A stretch of DNA of 52,561 nucleotides from Bacillus sp. AFS015802 (GCF_002561455.1 NZ_NTUP01000002.1:148066-200626); one strand, 5' to 3'; counted from the stretch's first letter, positions 15,971 to 25,650 are shown. Numbers and translations are program-made. The notes: generated by a model from the letters alone, not told the origin.

Positions 15971-17224
15971 ATGTTTACAATGGGAGAAAACCTTAATCTG
16001 TTTACTTCTACACAGCATGTCATCAATGATGCTTTATCAAAGCTTGGATATACGGATGAAATGTATGAACTTCTGAAAGAGCCGATTCGTATGTTGACCG
16101 TTCGTATCCCGGTTCGAATGGACGATGGCAGCATCAAAGTATTCACCGGCTATCGTGCACAACATAATGATGCAGTGGGTCCTACAAAAGGCGGCGTACG
16201 ATTCCATCCTGAAGTGGATGAAGAGGAAGTAAAGGCTTTATCCATGTGGATGAGCCTGAAATGCGGCATTGTGGATCTTCCATACGGTGGAGGAAAAGGC
16301 GGGATCATCTGTGATCCCCGTACGATGTCCTTCACTGAACTGGAGAAGCTGAGCCGCGGATATGTTCGCGCCATCAGTCAGATTGTCGGTCCTACGAAGG
16401 ACATCCCGGCACCTGATGTGTACACGAACTCTCAGATCATGGCCTGGATGATGGATGAGTACAGCCGTCTGCGTGAAAATGACTCACCAGGTTTCATTAC
16501 AGGAAAACCGATTGTCCTTGGTGGTTCACAAGGTCGTGAAAAAGCAACAGCTCAAGGTGTGACCATCTGTATCGAACAGGCAGCAAAAAAACGTGGCATC
16601 GATATCAAGGGTGCCCGCGTCGTCATCCAAGGTTTTGGAAATGCCGGCAGTTTCTTAGCGAAGTTCATGCATGATGCCGGAGCAAAGGTCATCGCGATTT
16701 CCGATGCCCATGGAGCCCTCCATGATCCGGCCGGTTTGGATATCGATTATCTGCTTGATCGTCGTGATAGCTTCGGTACCGTAACGACTCTGTTTGAAAA
16801 CACGATTTCAAATAAAGAGTTATTGGAGCTGGAGTGTGACATCCTCGTTCCTGCCGCGATTTCAAACCAAATCACGGAACAGAATGTCTATGACATCAAA
16901 GCATCCATTGTAGTAGAAGCTGCAAACGGTCCGACTACTTTTGAAGCAACACGAATTCTTTCAGAAAGAGGAATCCTCCTTGTTCCCGACGTACTTGCAA
17001 GTGCCGGTGGAGTGACGGTTTCTTATTTCGAATGGGTTCAGAATAATCAAGGGTACTACTGGACAGAAGAAGAAGTAAACGAGAAGCTTTATGCTAAACT
17101 TGTGGAAGCTTTCAACAATGTATACGAAACATCTCAGAATCGTCGAGTGAATATGCGACTAGCCGCATACATGGTCGGCGCACGCAAAATGGCTGAAGCC
17201 TCAAGATTTAGAGGTTGGGTGTAA
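15971..17224 (+). CDS. rocG: Catabolic NAD-specific glutamate dehydrogenase
   Basis: This 417-aa hexameric-type glutamate dehydrogenase oxidatively deaminates glutamate to 2-oxoglutarate and ammonia. It shows the substrate site PYGGGKGGI near residue 103, GPTKDIPAPDVYTN near 139, the Rossmann motif GFGNAGSFLA near 222, and the C-terminal RLAAYMVGARKMAEASRFRGWV pattern typical of RocG/GudB. Adjacent rocD supplies glutamate from ornithine. ATG 15971 has GAGG 3-4 nt upstream; the internal ATG at 15980 has more usual spacing and could be the true start. By sequence alone RocG and GudB cannot be separated; the symbol rests on context. Confidence 0.88.
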   Translation: MFTMGENLNLFTSTQHVINDALSKLGYTDEMYELLKEPIRMLTVRIPVRMDDGSIKVFTGYRAQHNDAVGPTKGGVRFHPEVDEEEVKALSMWMSLKCGIVDLPYGGGKGGIICDPRTMSFTELEKLSRGYVRAISQIVGPTKDIPAPDVYTNSQIMAWMMDEYSRLRENDSPGFITGKPIVLGGSQGREKATAQGVTICIEQAAKKRGIDIKGARVVIQGFGNAGSFLAKFMHDAGAKVIAISDAHGALHDPAGLDIDYLLDRRDSFGTVTTLFENTISNKELLELECDILVPAAISNQITEQNVYDIKASIVVEAANGPTTFEATRILSERGILLVPDVLASAGGVTVSYFEWVQNNQGYYWTEEEVNEKLYAKLVEAFNNVYETSQNRRVNMRLAAYMVGARKMAEASRFRGWV

Positions 17225-17237
17225 CGATCGCATGATG

Positions 17238-17281
17238 AAAGAACGTATTCTCATTTTTGAAATGAGGTACGTTCTTTTTTT
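17238..17281 (+). terminator. Terminator after rocG
   Basis: Long stem AAGAACGTA-TTCTCATT / AATGAG-GTACGTTCTT followed by seven Ts. Confidence 0.88.
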
Positions 17282-17421
17282 GTGTTTAAAGGAATTCAGG
17301 CTTGTATGTAGAAATGATTAGAAAGGGATTATTTTGGGTAAAATCATTGAAATTGATATAAGAATATGTATTACGTTCTTGTGTTTAAACGATTAAACAT
17401 GAAAGATTTGGAGGGAACCAT

Positions 17422-18825
17422 ATGTCTACTGAACTGCTTATAGAGGAGGCTTCTGTTGAAATGATAGAAACCAGTCTTCAACAGCATAAGCAATTTTTTA
17501 AATCCGGGGTGACTCGTCCCATTCAATACAGAAAAGAATTGTTGGAAAAGTTCTCTGCTGTCATAAAAAGTCATGAAGCAGAAATCATCGACGCGTTAAA
17601 AAAAGATCTGAATAAATCCGAAATGGAAACGTATGTGACAGAAATCGGCATCCTGCTGGAGGAGATTCGATTCGTGCAGAAGCACATCGATGAGTGGGCT
17701 GAACCGAAGAAAGTAAAAACCGCGAAAACCCATATCGGATCGAAGGCCTACACGGTACCGGAACCGTACGGGGTCACACTGATCATCGCACCTTGGAATT
17801 ATCCGATTCAGCTGGCGCTGGCACCGGTCATCGGAGCGATCGCGGCAGGAAATACGGCGATCATCAAACCGTCGGAGCTCACTCCCACCACGTCTGCCTT
17901 ACTGGCGCAAATGATCAATACACATTTTGATCCGCGACAGCTATTCGTCATTGAGGGCGGGGTGGAAACCACCCAGAACCTTCTGAAGCAGCCCTTTGAC
18001 TATATCTTTTTCACCGGAAGTGTACCTGTAGGGAAAGTCGTCATGGAAGCGGCGGCAAAGCAGTTGATCCCGGTGACCCTTGAACTGGGCGGGAAAAGCC
18101 CGTGCATCGTGGACGAAACGGCGGATATTCCCCTTGCCGCTAAACGTATCGCATTCGGAAAGGTGACAAATGCCGGGCAGACATGCATTGCGCCGGACTA
18201 TCTGTTCATTCATAAAAGCAAGAAAGATGAATTCATAACTGAATTCAAGAAAGCCGTCATTGAGTTTTATGGGACTGAACCTTTGAAAAGCGATAAATTC
18301 GGACGGATCGTCAACGAGCGTCATTTCAATCGTCTGACAAGCTATTTGGAAGACGGGGAAATCCTTTTAGGGGGAAATGTAGATCCCTCGAGCTTAAAGA
18401 TCGAACCGACCTTAATGGAGCCAAGGGATTTTTCCGTACCGGTGATGCAGGATGAGATTTTCGGACCTGTTTTTCCTGTCATCGAGTATGAGGATCTGGA
18501 GGAAGTCATCGAGTTTGTGACCGAACGTCCGAAACCCCTTGCCCTTTATTTGTTCACCAGCAATCCTGTTACTGAAGAGAGGATCAACGGATCGATTTCC
18601 TACGGGGGCGGATGTGTGAATGATACGCTCATGCACATCGTAACGCCTTATCTTCCTTTCGGTGGTGTAGGGGAGAGCGGGATCGGAAATTATCATGGGG
18701 AATCGAGCTTTTCAACCTTCTCCCATTACAAGAGCATTTTGAAGCAGACGACGAAATTCGATATGAGCTTCCGCTACCCTAGTGGAAGATTCGGTTTGCA
18801 GATCCTCAAGAAATTATTGAAATAA
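17422..18825 (+). CDS. Class 3 aldehyde dehydrogenase (AldX/YwdH-like)
   Basis: This 467-aa fatty-aldehyde-type dehydrogenase resembles B. subtilis YwdH/AldX. Catalytic residues are C255 in NAGQTCIAP and E221 in [14 protein letters not shown] near residue 121 and FTGSVPVGK near 195 form the cofactor site. Class 3 enzymes typically oxidise medium- and long-chain or aromatic aldehydes with NAD(P)+. The C-terminal basic and hydrophobic stretch (FGLQILKKLL) could be a weak membrane contact. TTGGAGGG lies 7-8 nt before the ATG. It is a monocistronic gene between two terminators. It is only distantly like the aldehyde dehydrogenase at 10729. Confidence 0.88.
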   Translation: MSTELLIEEASVEMIETSLQQHKQFFKSGVTRPIQYRKELLEKFSAVIKSHEAEIIDALKKDLNKSEMETYVTEIGILLEEIRFVQKHIDEWAEPKKVKTAKTHIGSKAYTVPEPYGVTLIIAPWNYPIQLALAPVIGAIAAGNTAIIKPSELTPTTSALLAQMINTHFDPRQLFVIEGGVETTQNLLKQPFDYIFFTGSVPVGKVVMEAAAKQLIPVTLELGGKSPCIVDETADIPLAAKRIAFGKVTNAGQTCIAPDYLFIHKSKKDEFITEFKKAVIEFYGTEPLKSDKFGRIVNERHFNRLTSYLEDGEILLGGNVDPSSLKIEPTLMEPRDFSVPVMQDEIFGPVFPVIEYEDLEEVIEFVTERPKPLALYLFTSNPVTEERINGSISYGGGCVNDTLMHIVTPYLPFGGVGESGIGNYHGESSFSTFSHYKSILKQTTKFDMSFRYPSGRFGLQILKKLLK

Positions 18826-18826
18826 G

Positions 18827-18858
18827 AAAGGTGACCCGGGTTGGGTCACCTTTTCTGA
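18827..18858. terminator. Terminator between the class 3 aldehyde dehydrogenase gene and yuzA
   Basis: Stem AAAGGTGACCC / GGGTCACCTTTT with a 5-nt loop. The T run is clear on the plus strand and weaker on the minus strand, so it may serve both convergent genes. Confidence 0.85.
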
Positions 18859-18869
18859 TGAGGTTCTTT

Positions 18870-19103
18870 TTATCTTGTCGGCTCTGTATGAGGTTCTCTT
18901 TCAAGCTCTTCCGTCGGTTTGAATAACAGACCAAGGTTGATGAGGCCGGCAATTCCGACTAAACCGTAAACGATACGGGACAATGCGGCATCTTGACCAC
19001 CAAAGATCGCTGCAACAAGATCGAATTGAAAGAAGCCGATAAGTCCCCAGTTGACAGCACCAATGATCGTAAGAACCAAAGCAATACGCTGAATACCACT
19101 CAT
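18870..19103 (-). CDS. yuzA: DUF378 membrane protein (YuzA-like)
   Basis: This 77-aa DUF378 protein has two transmembrane helices (residues 5-25 and 40-62) and the family pattern ALVLTIIGAVNWGLIGFFQFDLVAAIFG followed by RIVYGLVGIAGL. A charged tail ends the protein. B. subtilis YuzA sits in the same neighbourhood next to yugJ. The function of the family is unknown. The start is the ATG whose upstream AAGGAGG is 8 nt away; a longer in-frame reading adds 50 residues with no membrane-protein character and is rejected. Confidence 0.85.
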   Translation of the reverse strand: MSGIQRIALVLTIIGAVNWGLIGFFQFDLVAAIFGGQDAALSRIVYGLVGIAGLINLGLLFKPTEELEREPHTEPTR

Positions 19104-19305
19104 GTTGTTTTCCTCCTTAGATTTCAATGGCTCATTAATAAGTTTCCCACCTTGCCAGTTCCTATTCAGAATGCACCTAGTAAAAATTCCTTGTGCAAGT
19201 TCTTTGCAATTTGGGGAGGATATATTTGATAATAGAAAATGTGTTAAGAACATTTTGGGTAACGAAGTAATTGAACCCTTACAGAATAGAAGGAGGTAAC
19301 AAACA

Positions 19306-20469
19306 ATGAATGATTTTACATTTTACAATCCAACTAAATTGATCTTTGGTAAAGGACAAGTAGAACAATTAAAAGAATTGGTACCTCAATATGGGAAAAA
19401 GGTGCTTGTTGTATACGGTGGAGGAAGCATCAAGCGCAACGGCCTATACGACCAAGTCATGTCATTGCTTAAAGAGATTGACAGCGAAGTATTCGAACTA
19501 TCCGGAGTCGAGCCGAATCCACGTCTTTCGACCGTCAGACGCGGAGTGGAGATAAGTAAAGAAAATAACATCGATTTCATTTTAGCCGTAGGTGGAGGAA
19601 GTGTCATCGATTGTACGAAAGCCATCGCTGCCGGTGCAAAATATGACGGAGATGCCTGGGACCTCGTAACGAAGAAAGCATTTGCCAAAGAAGCCCTTCC
19701 ATTCGGAACGGTGCTTACCCTTGCTGCAACTGGTTCTGAAATGAATGCGGGATCGGTTATCACGAACTGGGAAACAAACGAGAAATATGGTTGGGGAAGC
19801 CCGGTGACGTTCCCTCAATTCTCGATCCTGGATCCTGAAAATACGTTCACCGTACCAAAGGATCACACCATCTATGGGATGGTTGACATGATGAGTCACG
19901 TGTTTGAACAGTACTTCAATAATGCTACAAACACACCGCTTCAGGACCGTATGTGTGAATCTGTCCTCAAGACCGTTATCGAAACAGCTCCAAAGCTGAT
20001 CAACGATCTTGAAAACTACGAGCTTCGTGAGACGATCCTGTACTCCGGTACGATCGCCCTTAACGGAATGCTTCAAATGGGTTACAACGGTGACTGGGCA
20101 AGCCATAATATCGAGCATGCCGTGTCGGCTGTATACGACATCCCACATGCAGGCGGACTTGCGATCCTGTTCCCGAACTGGATGAAGCATAACCTGAAAG
20201 TGAATCCTTCACGATTTGCACAGATGGCTGAACGCGTATTCAACGTCGATCCAGCAGGTAAATCGGAAGAAGAGGTGGCCCTTGAAGGAATCGAGAAGCT
20301 TCGTGAATTCTGGTCAAGCCTAGGTGCACCTACACGCCTTGCGGACTATGACATCGACGACAGCCAATTAGACCTTATGGCTGATAAAGCGATGGTCAAC
20401 GGCGAATTCGGTAACTTCAACAAACTGAACAAAGAAGACGTGCTTGCGATTTTAAGAGCATCTTTATAA
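19306..20469 (+). CDS. yugJ: Iron-containing alcohol dehydrogenase (YugJ-like)
   Basis: This 387-aa group III metal-dependent alcohol dehydrogenase is similar to clostridial NADH-dependent butanol dehydrogenases. The NAD-binding GGGS motifs appear at [10 protein letters not shown] and [13 protein letters not shown]. Metal ligands are in the HVFEQYF segment near residue 201 and [14 protein letters not shown]...HAGGLA near 260-285. It interconverts alcohols and aldehydes and so is metabolically related to the aldehyde dehydrogenases upstream. Length equals B. subtilis YugJ. GAAGGAGG lies 8 nt before the ATG. The transcript ends at a copy of the GGTCCGTCCCTC palindrome. Confidence 0.92.
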   Translation: MNDFTFYNPTKLIFGKGQVEQLKELVPQYGKKVLVVYGGGSIKRNGLYDQVMSLLKEIDSEVFELSGVEPNPRLSTVRRGVEISKENNIDFILAVGGGSVIDCTKAIAAGAKYDGDAWDLVTKKAFAKEALPFGTVLTLAATGSEMNAGSVITNWETNEKYGWGSPVTFPQFSILDPENTFTVPKDHTIYGMVDMMSHVFEQYFNNATNTPLQDRMCESVLKTVIETAPKLINDLENYELRETILYSGTIALNGMLQMGYNGDWASHNIEHAVSAVYDIPHAGGLAILFPNWMKHNLKVNPSRFAQMAERVFNVDPAGKSEEEVALEGIEKLREFWSSLGAPTRLADYDIDDSQLDLMADKAMVNGEFGNFNKLNKEDVLAILRASL

Positions 20470-20478
20470 TGGAATGGG

Positions 20479-20519
20479 GAGGGACGGACCTTGGCGAACG
20501 AGGTCCGTCCCTCTTTTTT
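20479..20519 (+). terminator. Terminator after yugJ, built from the GAGGTCCGTCCCTC palindrome
   Basis: GAGGGACGGACCT, a 9-nt loop, then AGGTCCGTCCCTC and six Ts. The stem is the same sequence as the repeat at 7067-7101. Confidence 0.88.
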
Positions 20520-20706
20520 GTTTTCCACGGCGAATTCCATAAATATCAGGGTTTCTTTCCCAGTAACTAGGGGAATATAAGCGGGGAAGGCACCAGTGGA
20601 TAAAAAGTTTGTCATGCACACGCTTACATAAAGGGAGCTTTCTTGATTCTCGGGTCAGCTTTCGATAAAGTGAGATAGAAGAAAATATTTTAATCGGAGG
20701 ATGGTT

Positions 20707-22056
20707 ATGACACACATTCGTTTTGATTATTCAAAAGCGTTATCGTTTTTTGGAGAACACGAACTTACATACTTAAGTGATGCGGTTAAGGTTGCCCATC
20801 ATTCACTACATGAACAAACAGGTGCAGGGAGCGACTACCTTGGTTGGATCGATCTTCCTGTAGATTACGACAAAGAAGAATTTTCCCGCATCCAGAAGTC
20901 AGCGGAGAAAATCAAAAATGATTCCGATATCCTTCTTGTGATCGGTATCGGTGGATCTTACCTCGGAGCGCGTGCGGCAATTGAGATGCTGAACCACAGC
21001 TTCTATAATGCCCTTCCGAAAGATAAGCGTTCCACGCCACAAGTGTTATTCGTTGGGCAAAACATCAGCTCTACCTACATGAGAGACTTAATGGATCTAC
21101 TTGATGGAAAGGACTTCTCCATCAATGTGATCTCAAAGTCCGGTACGACAACTGAACCGGCCCTTGCCTTCCGTATCTTCCGCAATATGCTTGAAGAAAA
21201 GTACGGAGTGGAAGAAGCACGTAAGCGTATTTATGCCACTACGGATAAATCGAAGGGTGCCTTGAAGACTCTGGCAACGGACGAAGGCTATGAAACATTC
21301 GTCGTTCCTGATGATATCGGTGGTCGTTACTCTGTCCTGACAGCAGTAGGATTGCTTCCGATTGCCGTCAGCGGAGTGGAAATCGAGACGATGATGAACG
21401 GCGCGGCACAGGCGCGTGAAGATTTCAGCAAATCCGAGCTGACGGAAAACGCTGCTTATCAATATGCTGCTGTCCGTAACGCACTTTACAACAAGGGAAA
21501 AACAATCGAAATGCTCATCAACTATGAGCCTGGATTGCAGTACTTTGCTGAATGGTGGAAGCAGCTGTTCGGTGAAAGTGAAGGAAAAGACCAAAAAGGC
21601 ATTTATCCTTCTTCCGCGAACTTCTCGACAGATCTTCATTCTCTTGGGCAATACGTTCAGGAAGGACGCCGTGACATTTTTGAAACAGTCATCAAGGTTT
21701 CTGAACCCCGTCACGAGCTGAAAATCGAGAAAGCGGATAGTGATTTGGATGGATTGAACTATCTGGCTGGCGAGACAGTGGATTTCGTAAACAATAAAGC
21801 CTTCGAAGGAACATTGCTTGCCCATACAGATGGTGGGGTTCCAAACCTGATCGTTGAAATCCCTGCAATGGATGCGTACACATTCGGTTACCTTGTGTAC
21901 TTCTTCGAGAAAGCCTGTGCCATGAGTGGATACCTTCTTGGTGTGAACCCATTCGACCAGCCGGGCGTTGAAGCATATAAAGTGAATATGTTTGCCCTTC
22001 TTGGAAAACCGGGCTTTGAAGAGAAGAAAGCCGAGCTTGAAAAACGCCTTAAATAA
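20707..22056 (+). CDS. pgi: Glucose-6-phosphate isomerase
   Basis: This 449-aa phosphoglucose isomerase interconverts glucose-6-phosphate and fructose-6-phosphate. Strong motifs are [12 protein letters not shown] near residue 82, [11 protein letters not shown] near 143, DVGG-type [14 protein letters not shown] near 206, and [14 protein letters not shown] near 420. The C-terminus [15 protein letters not shown] matches B. subtilis Pgi. The start is 20707 ([12 protein letters not shown]), because CGGAGG ends at 20700, giving 6 nt spacing, whereas the ATG at 20701 has none. It links the yug block to the sugar PTS genes further right. Confidence 0.96.
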   Translation: MTHIRFDYSKALSFFGEHELTYLSDAVKVAHHSLHEQTGAGSDYLGWIDLPVDYDKEEFSRIQKSAEKIKNDSDILLVIGIGGSYLGARAAIEMLNHSFYNALPKDKRSTPQVLFVGQNISSTYMRDLMDLLDGKDFSINVISKSGTTTEPALAFRIFRNMLEEKYGVEEARKRIYATTDKSKGALKTLATDEGYETFVVPDDIGGRYSVLTAVGLLPIAVSGVEIETMMNGAAQAREDFSKSELTENAAYQYAAVRNALYNKGKTIEMLINYEPGLQYFAEWWKQLFGESEGKDQKGIYPSSANFSTDLHSLGQYVQEGRRDIFETVIKVSEPRHELKIEKADSDLDGLNYLAGETVDFVNNKAFEGTLLAHTDGGVPNLIVEIPAMDAYTFGYLVYFFEKACAMSGYLLGVNPFDQPGVEAYKVNMFALLGKPGFEEKKAELEKRLK

Positions 22057-22061
22057 TGAAC

Positions 22062-22094
22062 AAGAGCACTGAGTAAATCTCAGTGCTCTTTTTA
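22062..22094 (+). terminator. Terminator after pgi
   Basis: AGAGCACTGAG / CTCAGTGCTCT, an 11-bp perfect stem with a 5-nt loop, then TTTTT. Confidence 0.9.
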
Positions 22095-22149
22095 CATTTT
22101 TCTTTTCTTTTAGGAGAAACTATCCCTAAAAGAAAGGGGATGCATCCAC

Positions 22150-22557
22150 GTGATTGAGCTTTCATCAAGCATTGAAGGACAGCATTATCAACTGTATAAA
22201 CTTGAACAGCTATTAAAGCCGCTTGGTTATTCGATCGGCGGGAATTGGGATTACGATCACGGCTATTTTGATTATAAAATTGATGACGAGGTCGGCTATC
22301 AATTTTTACGAGTTCCGTTTACGTCTGTTGACGGACAACTGGATTCAAGGGGGGCGACCGTGGAATTCGGTAAGCCGTTCCTGCTTTCCCATAAGTATCA
22401 GATCGGCCTGGACGATTTTGCGTCGACAGGGAATTTTTCAGGATCCGTCAATCAATTCTCAGAGCCCCAGGATCCCGATGCAAGCTTTCCGGAAGAGTAT
22501 ATTTCCGTTGGAAAGGAGCTTGTGAAAGAACTTGAGGACACGCTGTTTTCTAGTTAG
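22150..22557 (+). CDS. yugN: YugN-like protein, unknown function
   Basis: This 135-aa YugN-family protein is small and soluble, rich in aromatic residues (NWDYDHGYFDYKID near residue 33), with a C-terminal acidic helix (VGKELVKELEDTLF). It has no signal peptide or membrane segment. The start codon is GTG, with AAAGGGGA 9-10 nt upstream. The 3-prime end overlaps the 3-prime end of convergent yugO by 8 nt. In B. subtilis yugN lies beside yugM, which is absent here. Confidence 0.85.
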   Translation: MIELSSSIEGQHYQLYKLEQLLKPLGYSIGGNWDYDHGYFDYKIDDEVGYQFLRVPFTSVDGQLDSRGATVEFGKPFLLSHKYQIGLDDFASTGNFSGSVNQFSEPQDPDASFPEEYISVGKELVKELEDTLFSS

Positions 22558-23542
22558 AAATCACAAGCAGCTCGTCTGATTCTTCAACCATCATCGTTAG
22601 AGGAGGATTCACGGTTGTGTTTTCTCCTTTTTTAATGCCTAAAAGGATGATGTTGTTCTTTAGCAGATGACTGCTTAATGAGTGGAAATTTTCATTGATA
22701 TACTCTTCTGAAACGGGAATCAGCTTCAGATTATTTCCTTTCAAGTGATTCAAAAGCTTTAAAATCGCTTTCGACATACCTTGGGAAATGATGCTGTTCA
22801 TCATTACATAGCTGGTTTGCAAATTTGTCTGGATGACTTCATCGGCTCCGGCACGTTTCGCATTCGCCACTTGGTCCTTTTGAAGGATCTCCACCACTGT
22901 ATATAACTCGGGATGGTTTCCTTTAAGGGCAAGGAGGGTCAGGACTGAATTCATGTCCGAGGTCATCTCATCCTTATTTTGATCGGCGGTGATGATGGCA
23001 ATCGACGCTTCATGAAGATTCACCTTTTTCAGAATCGAGTCCCTGAATGGGGTCCCCTTCACGAAATGGATATGTTTATTGTTATAAGGGTTCTTCTGAA
23101 GGGTTTCATCCACCAAAATGATATCACACCCGGAATGCAGGGACGTCAGCTGATTGATCACTTCCCGCGCCCGCTCATTCCATCCCACGATGATGACATG
23201 TTCTTTTCCTTTAAACGTTGCCCTTCCTTCCAGATAAGCATTTTGTGTCATGACGGTTTCAGCCGCCAGTGTGACAAAATAGGTGGAAAGGAAGCCGGCT
23301 CCGACAAGGATGAGGACGATCCCAAGTATTCTTCCTTCAGTCGTCAGTGGGACAAAATCCCCGTATCCTACCGTGGATGTCGTAATGATGGCCCACCAGA
23401 TCCCATCGAATAAAGAGGGGAAGGTATCCGGCTCTATGAAATGAATGATTGTGCCGAATGACAGCATCAATGTAATGGCGATCATGAATATCCGAATGAC
23501 TAAAGGCCAGCGCAAAAACCCATGAAACATTTGCTGTACCAT
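22550..23542 (-). CDS. yugO: Potassium channel with RCK domain (YugO)
   Basis: This 330-aa two-helix potassium channel is likely YugO, known in B. subtilis for biofilm electrical signalling. Helix 1 covers residues 13-36, the pore helix 44-56, the selectivity filter TVGYGD 57-62, and helix 2 about 70-92. An RCK/TrkA-N domain follows (HVIIVGWNERAREVI near 108) and then a TrkA-C-like end. The start at 23542 has AAAGGAG 8 nt upstream; an in-frame ATG at 23575 has only a weaker site. The mistic gene mstX, which overlaps yugO in B. subtilis, is not present. Confidence 0.9.
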   Translation of the reverse strand: MVQQMFHGFLRWPLVIRIFMIAITLMLSFGTIIHFIEPDTFPSLFDGIWWAIITTSTVGYGDFVPLTTEGRILGIVLILVGAGFLSTYFVTLAAETVMTQNAYLEGRATFKGKEHVIIVGWNERAREVINQLTSLHSGCDIILVDETLQKNPYNNKHIHFVKGTPFRDSILKKVNLHEASIAIITADQNKDEMTSDMNSVLTLLALKGNHPELYTVVEILQKDQVANAKRAGADEVIQTNLQTSYVMMNSIISQGMSKAILKLLNHLKGNNLKLIPVSEEYINENFHSLSSHLLKNNIILLGIKKGENTTVNPPLTMMVEESDELLVISN

Positions 23543-23595
23543 TTTACCAGCTCCTTTTTCATCTGCACTGACCATTCTTTCCTTTTCGGGTTCGT

Positions 23596-24147
23596 CTAAA
23601 ACTCAGAATTCCATTCTTTCTTTAATAAACTGTACATATGGGCGTCATATGCCCGGTCTCCCTGTAGGATATAGTCCCTCAGCAGTCCCTCCTGCTTGAA
23701 TCCAAGCTTCTCCACCACCCGTGAAGACGCCTTATTATAAGGGACGATCACTGCGCCTACCCGGTTCATTCCTTTATCCGTAAATAGATAGCTGAGTAAT
23801 GGCGAAAGCGCCTCCCCCATGATTCCCTTACCCCAATGTCCGGGGCTCAGGTCATATCCGATTTCACAGCGCTTGTATGACTTCGAAATGGCGTGGAAAC
23901 CGCATGTCCCGATCATTTTACCCGTAGATTTCTCCACAATGGCAAAACGCATGGGACCGCCAGATTCCAGGTGCTTTTCATAGTTCTCCACCATACTGAC
24001 TGCCACGTCTTTCGAGTCAATGGGACTCATCCCGAAATAGCGGAGGACCTCCTCGGAAGTATAGAGTTCGTAAAGAAAATCGACGTCCTCCATGGAGATT
24101 TGTCTGAGCATTAATCTCTCTGTTTCAAATACTGGATACTTTTCCAA
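23596..24147 (-). CDS. GNAT N-acetyltransferase (RimJ/RimL-like)
   Basis: This 183-aa acetyltransferase of the RimJ/RimL subgroup begins with the typical FETERLMLRQISMEDVDFLYELY. The acetyl-CoA site is the segment EIGYDLSPGHWGKGIMGEALSPL (residues 98-120). The end (KLGFKQEGLLRDYILQGDRAYDAHMYSLLKKEW) is characteristic of enzymes that modify ribosomal-protein N-termini or small molecules, but the substrate is unknown. The start is set at TTG 24147, since AAAGGGG is adjacent to the TTG at 24156 and 9 nt from this one. It probably forms a unit upstream of yugO. Confidence 0.8.
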   Translation of the reverse strand: MEKYPVFETERLMLRQISMEDVDFLYELYTSEEVLRYFGMSPIDSKDVAVSMVENYEKHLESGGPMRFAIVEKSTGKMIGTCGFHAISKSYKRCEIGYDLSPGHWGKGIMGEALSPLLSYLFTDKGMNRVGAVIVPYNKASSRVVEKLGFKQEGLLRDYILQGDRAYDAHMYSLLKKEWNSEF

Positions 24148-24267
24148 AATTATCAACCCCTTTATACCTGAAAGTATACCATGTAAGAGGTGGGCGGAGG
24201 GCAGGGAAGTTTCATGATTCTCTGTCTATAAAGTTCGTGATGGTGTCTGAAGGCACAAATAAGCTGA

Positions 24268-24299
24268 ATAAAAAGCCCCTGTCGTTTAGACAGAGGCTA
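24268..24299 (-). terminator. Terminator of the hydroxy-acid oxidase gene
   Basis: On the minus strand, AGCCTCTGTC / GACAGGGGCT with a TAAAC loop, followed by TTTTTATT. Confidence 0.88.
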
Positions 24300-24302
24300 C
24301 AA

Positions 24303-25520
24303 TTAAAACGTCATTCCTGCAGATTGAGTGTCCGGTCTCTCTTTCTTAGAAGGAAATAATCCGTCTCTCACGTTGGTCATAAGAGAACGATCCAATTCAG
24401 AAACGGATGTTTGGCCGGAAAGGGCCAAGGTCAAATCAAGGTCGGCCAGTACATTCCGGATCACTTCTTTCACCCCTTGTTCACCGGCCAGGGTCAGTCC
24501 GTACATGTAGGGCCTGCCTAAGAGGACGGAGCTCGCTCCCAGGGCCAATGCCTTCACCACATCCGCCCCCCGTCGGATCCCACTGTCAAACAGGACAGGT
24601 ATCCGTCCATTCACGACCTCACAAATCACCGGCAAAGCGTCCAAGGCTCCGATGGCACCGTCAACCTGTCTTCCGCCGTGATTGGATACAATGATTCCAT
24701 CCATTCCGTGGTCGATGGCAAGCTTTGCATCGTCAGGGTGCAGTATTCCTTTAAGAAGTATAGGAAGACTTGTGTGATCCCGCAGGAACTCCAGGTCACC
24801 CCATGTTAAACGAGCATTGCCGAACACTTGGGACCAAAGGATGGCAGCTGCCTTAGCGTCCACTTCCGGAGGATCTTTGAGCATGGAACGAAACGCAGGG
24901 TCGCTCACATAATTCCCCACTCCTTCTCCCCACAGAAAGGGTAGATAAGCATTTTCAAGGTCGGCTTCACGCCATGCCATCATCGGCGCATCGAGTGTCA
25001 CGACGATAGCGGAGTATCCGGACGATTCAGCCCTTTTGAGCATACTGGCTGCAATTTCACGGTCGTTGCTCCAATAAAGCTGAAACCATCTTGGGGAGTT
25101 CCCCATGACGGAAGCGATTTCCTCCATGGAATGAGCAGAGGCAGAACTTGAAATGAATGGAACGTTCATGGATGCCGCCGCACGTGCTGACGCCAGTTCC
25201 CCTTCAGGATGAACGATGGATTGCACTCCGATGGGAGCGAGCATTAGAGGGGAGGGATATGTCTGACCCAATAACGTCACTTTCAGATCACGCTTTTCAA
25301 CATTATTCAACATCCTGGGAACAATCTGCCAGCGGTCGAACGCGTTTCTGTTGGCCCGCATCGTGTCCTCACCACCGGCACCGCCCGCCACATAATAATA
25401 GGGCCCGTCATCAAGCTTCTCCCTTGCCCTTTGCTCAAGCTCTTCAAACCGGAACGGAATGGAGGGACGCACCTTCTTCTGATAGATTTCATTTTGGACG
25501 TGGTTTCCATACTGATTCAT
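24303..25520 (-). CDS. FMN-dependent alpha-hydroxy-acid oxidase (lactate monooxygenase-like)
   Basis: This 405-aa TIM-barrel flavoprotein of the glycolate/lactate oxidase family is most like lactate 2-monooxygenase in length and N-terminus. FMN- and substrate-binding motifs are YYYVAGGAGGEDTMRAN near residue 40, LMLAPIGVQ near 94, the catalytic SNHGGRQVDGAIGALDALP near 285 with its His and Arg, and DSGIRRGADVVKALALGA near 318. It would oxidise lactate or a related 2-hydroxy acid. The start at 25520 has AAAGGAG 10 nt upstream; an earlier in-frame start at 25559 adds a basic peptide and is rejected. Substrate is not certain. Confidence 0.87.
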   Translation of the reverse strand: MNQYGNHVQNEIYQKKVRPSIPFRFEELEQRAREKLDDGPYYYVAGGAGGEDTMRANRNAFDRWQIVPRMLNNVEKRDLKVTLLGQTYPSPLMLAPIGVQSIVHPEGELASARAAASMNVPFISSSASAHSMEEIASVMGNSPRWFQLYWSNDREIAASMLKRAESSGYSAIVVTLDAPMMAWREADLENAYLPFLWGEGVGNYVSDPAFRSMLKDPPEVDAKAAAILWSQVFGNARLTWGDLEFLRDHTSLPILLKGILHPDDAKLAIDHGMDGIIVSNHGGRQVDGAIGALDALPVICEVVNGRIPVLFDSGIRRGADVVKALALGASSVLLGRPYMYGLTLAGEQGVKEVIRNVLADLDLTLALSGQTSVSELDRSLMTNVRDGLFPSKKERPDTQSAGMTF

Positions 25521-25650
25521 GGTATTCTTCTCCTTTCTTCTTTGCCGGAACAGGTGCAAATCATAAAAAGGAAGCGTATGTAATCGGCTTGCATTTCCTT
25601 ATAAGGAAAATGGTACTTACCGTATTCAGAAAAGTCAATTAAATCCACAG

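Noticed and set aside
19582..20190. 202-codon frame opposite yugJ
   Set aside because: It lies wholly antisense to a highly conserved enzyme gene, is Cys/His-rich in the manner of shadow frames, and has no start signals.
21133..21825. 230-codon frame opposite pgi
   Set aside because: Antisense shadow of a conserved gene with no ribosome binding site and no recognisable domain.
25157..25642. 161-codon plus-strand frame opposite the hydroxy-acid oxidase
   Set aside because: Antisense to a conserved FMN enzyme; product is low in sense-like composition (many His, Ser, Pro, Arg) and has no start signals.
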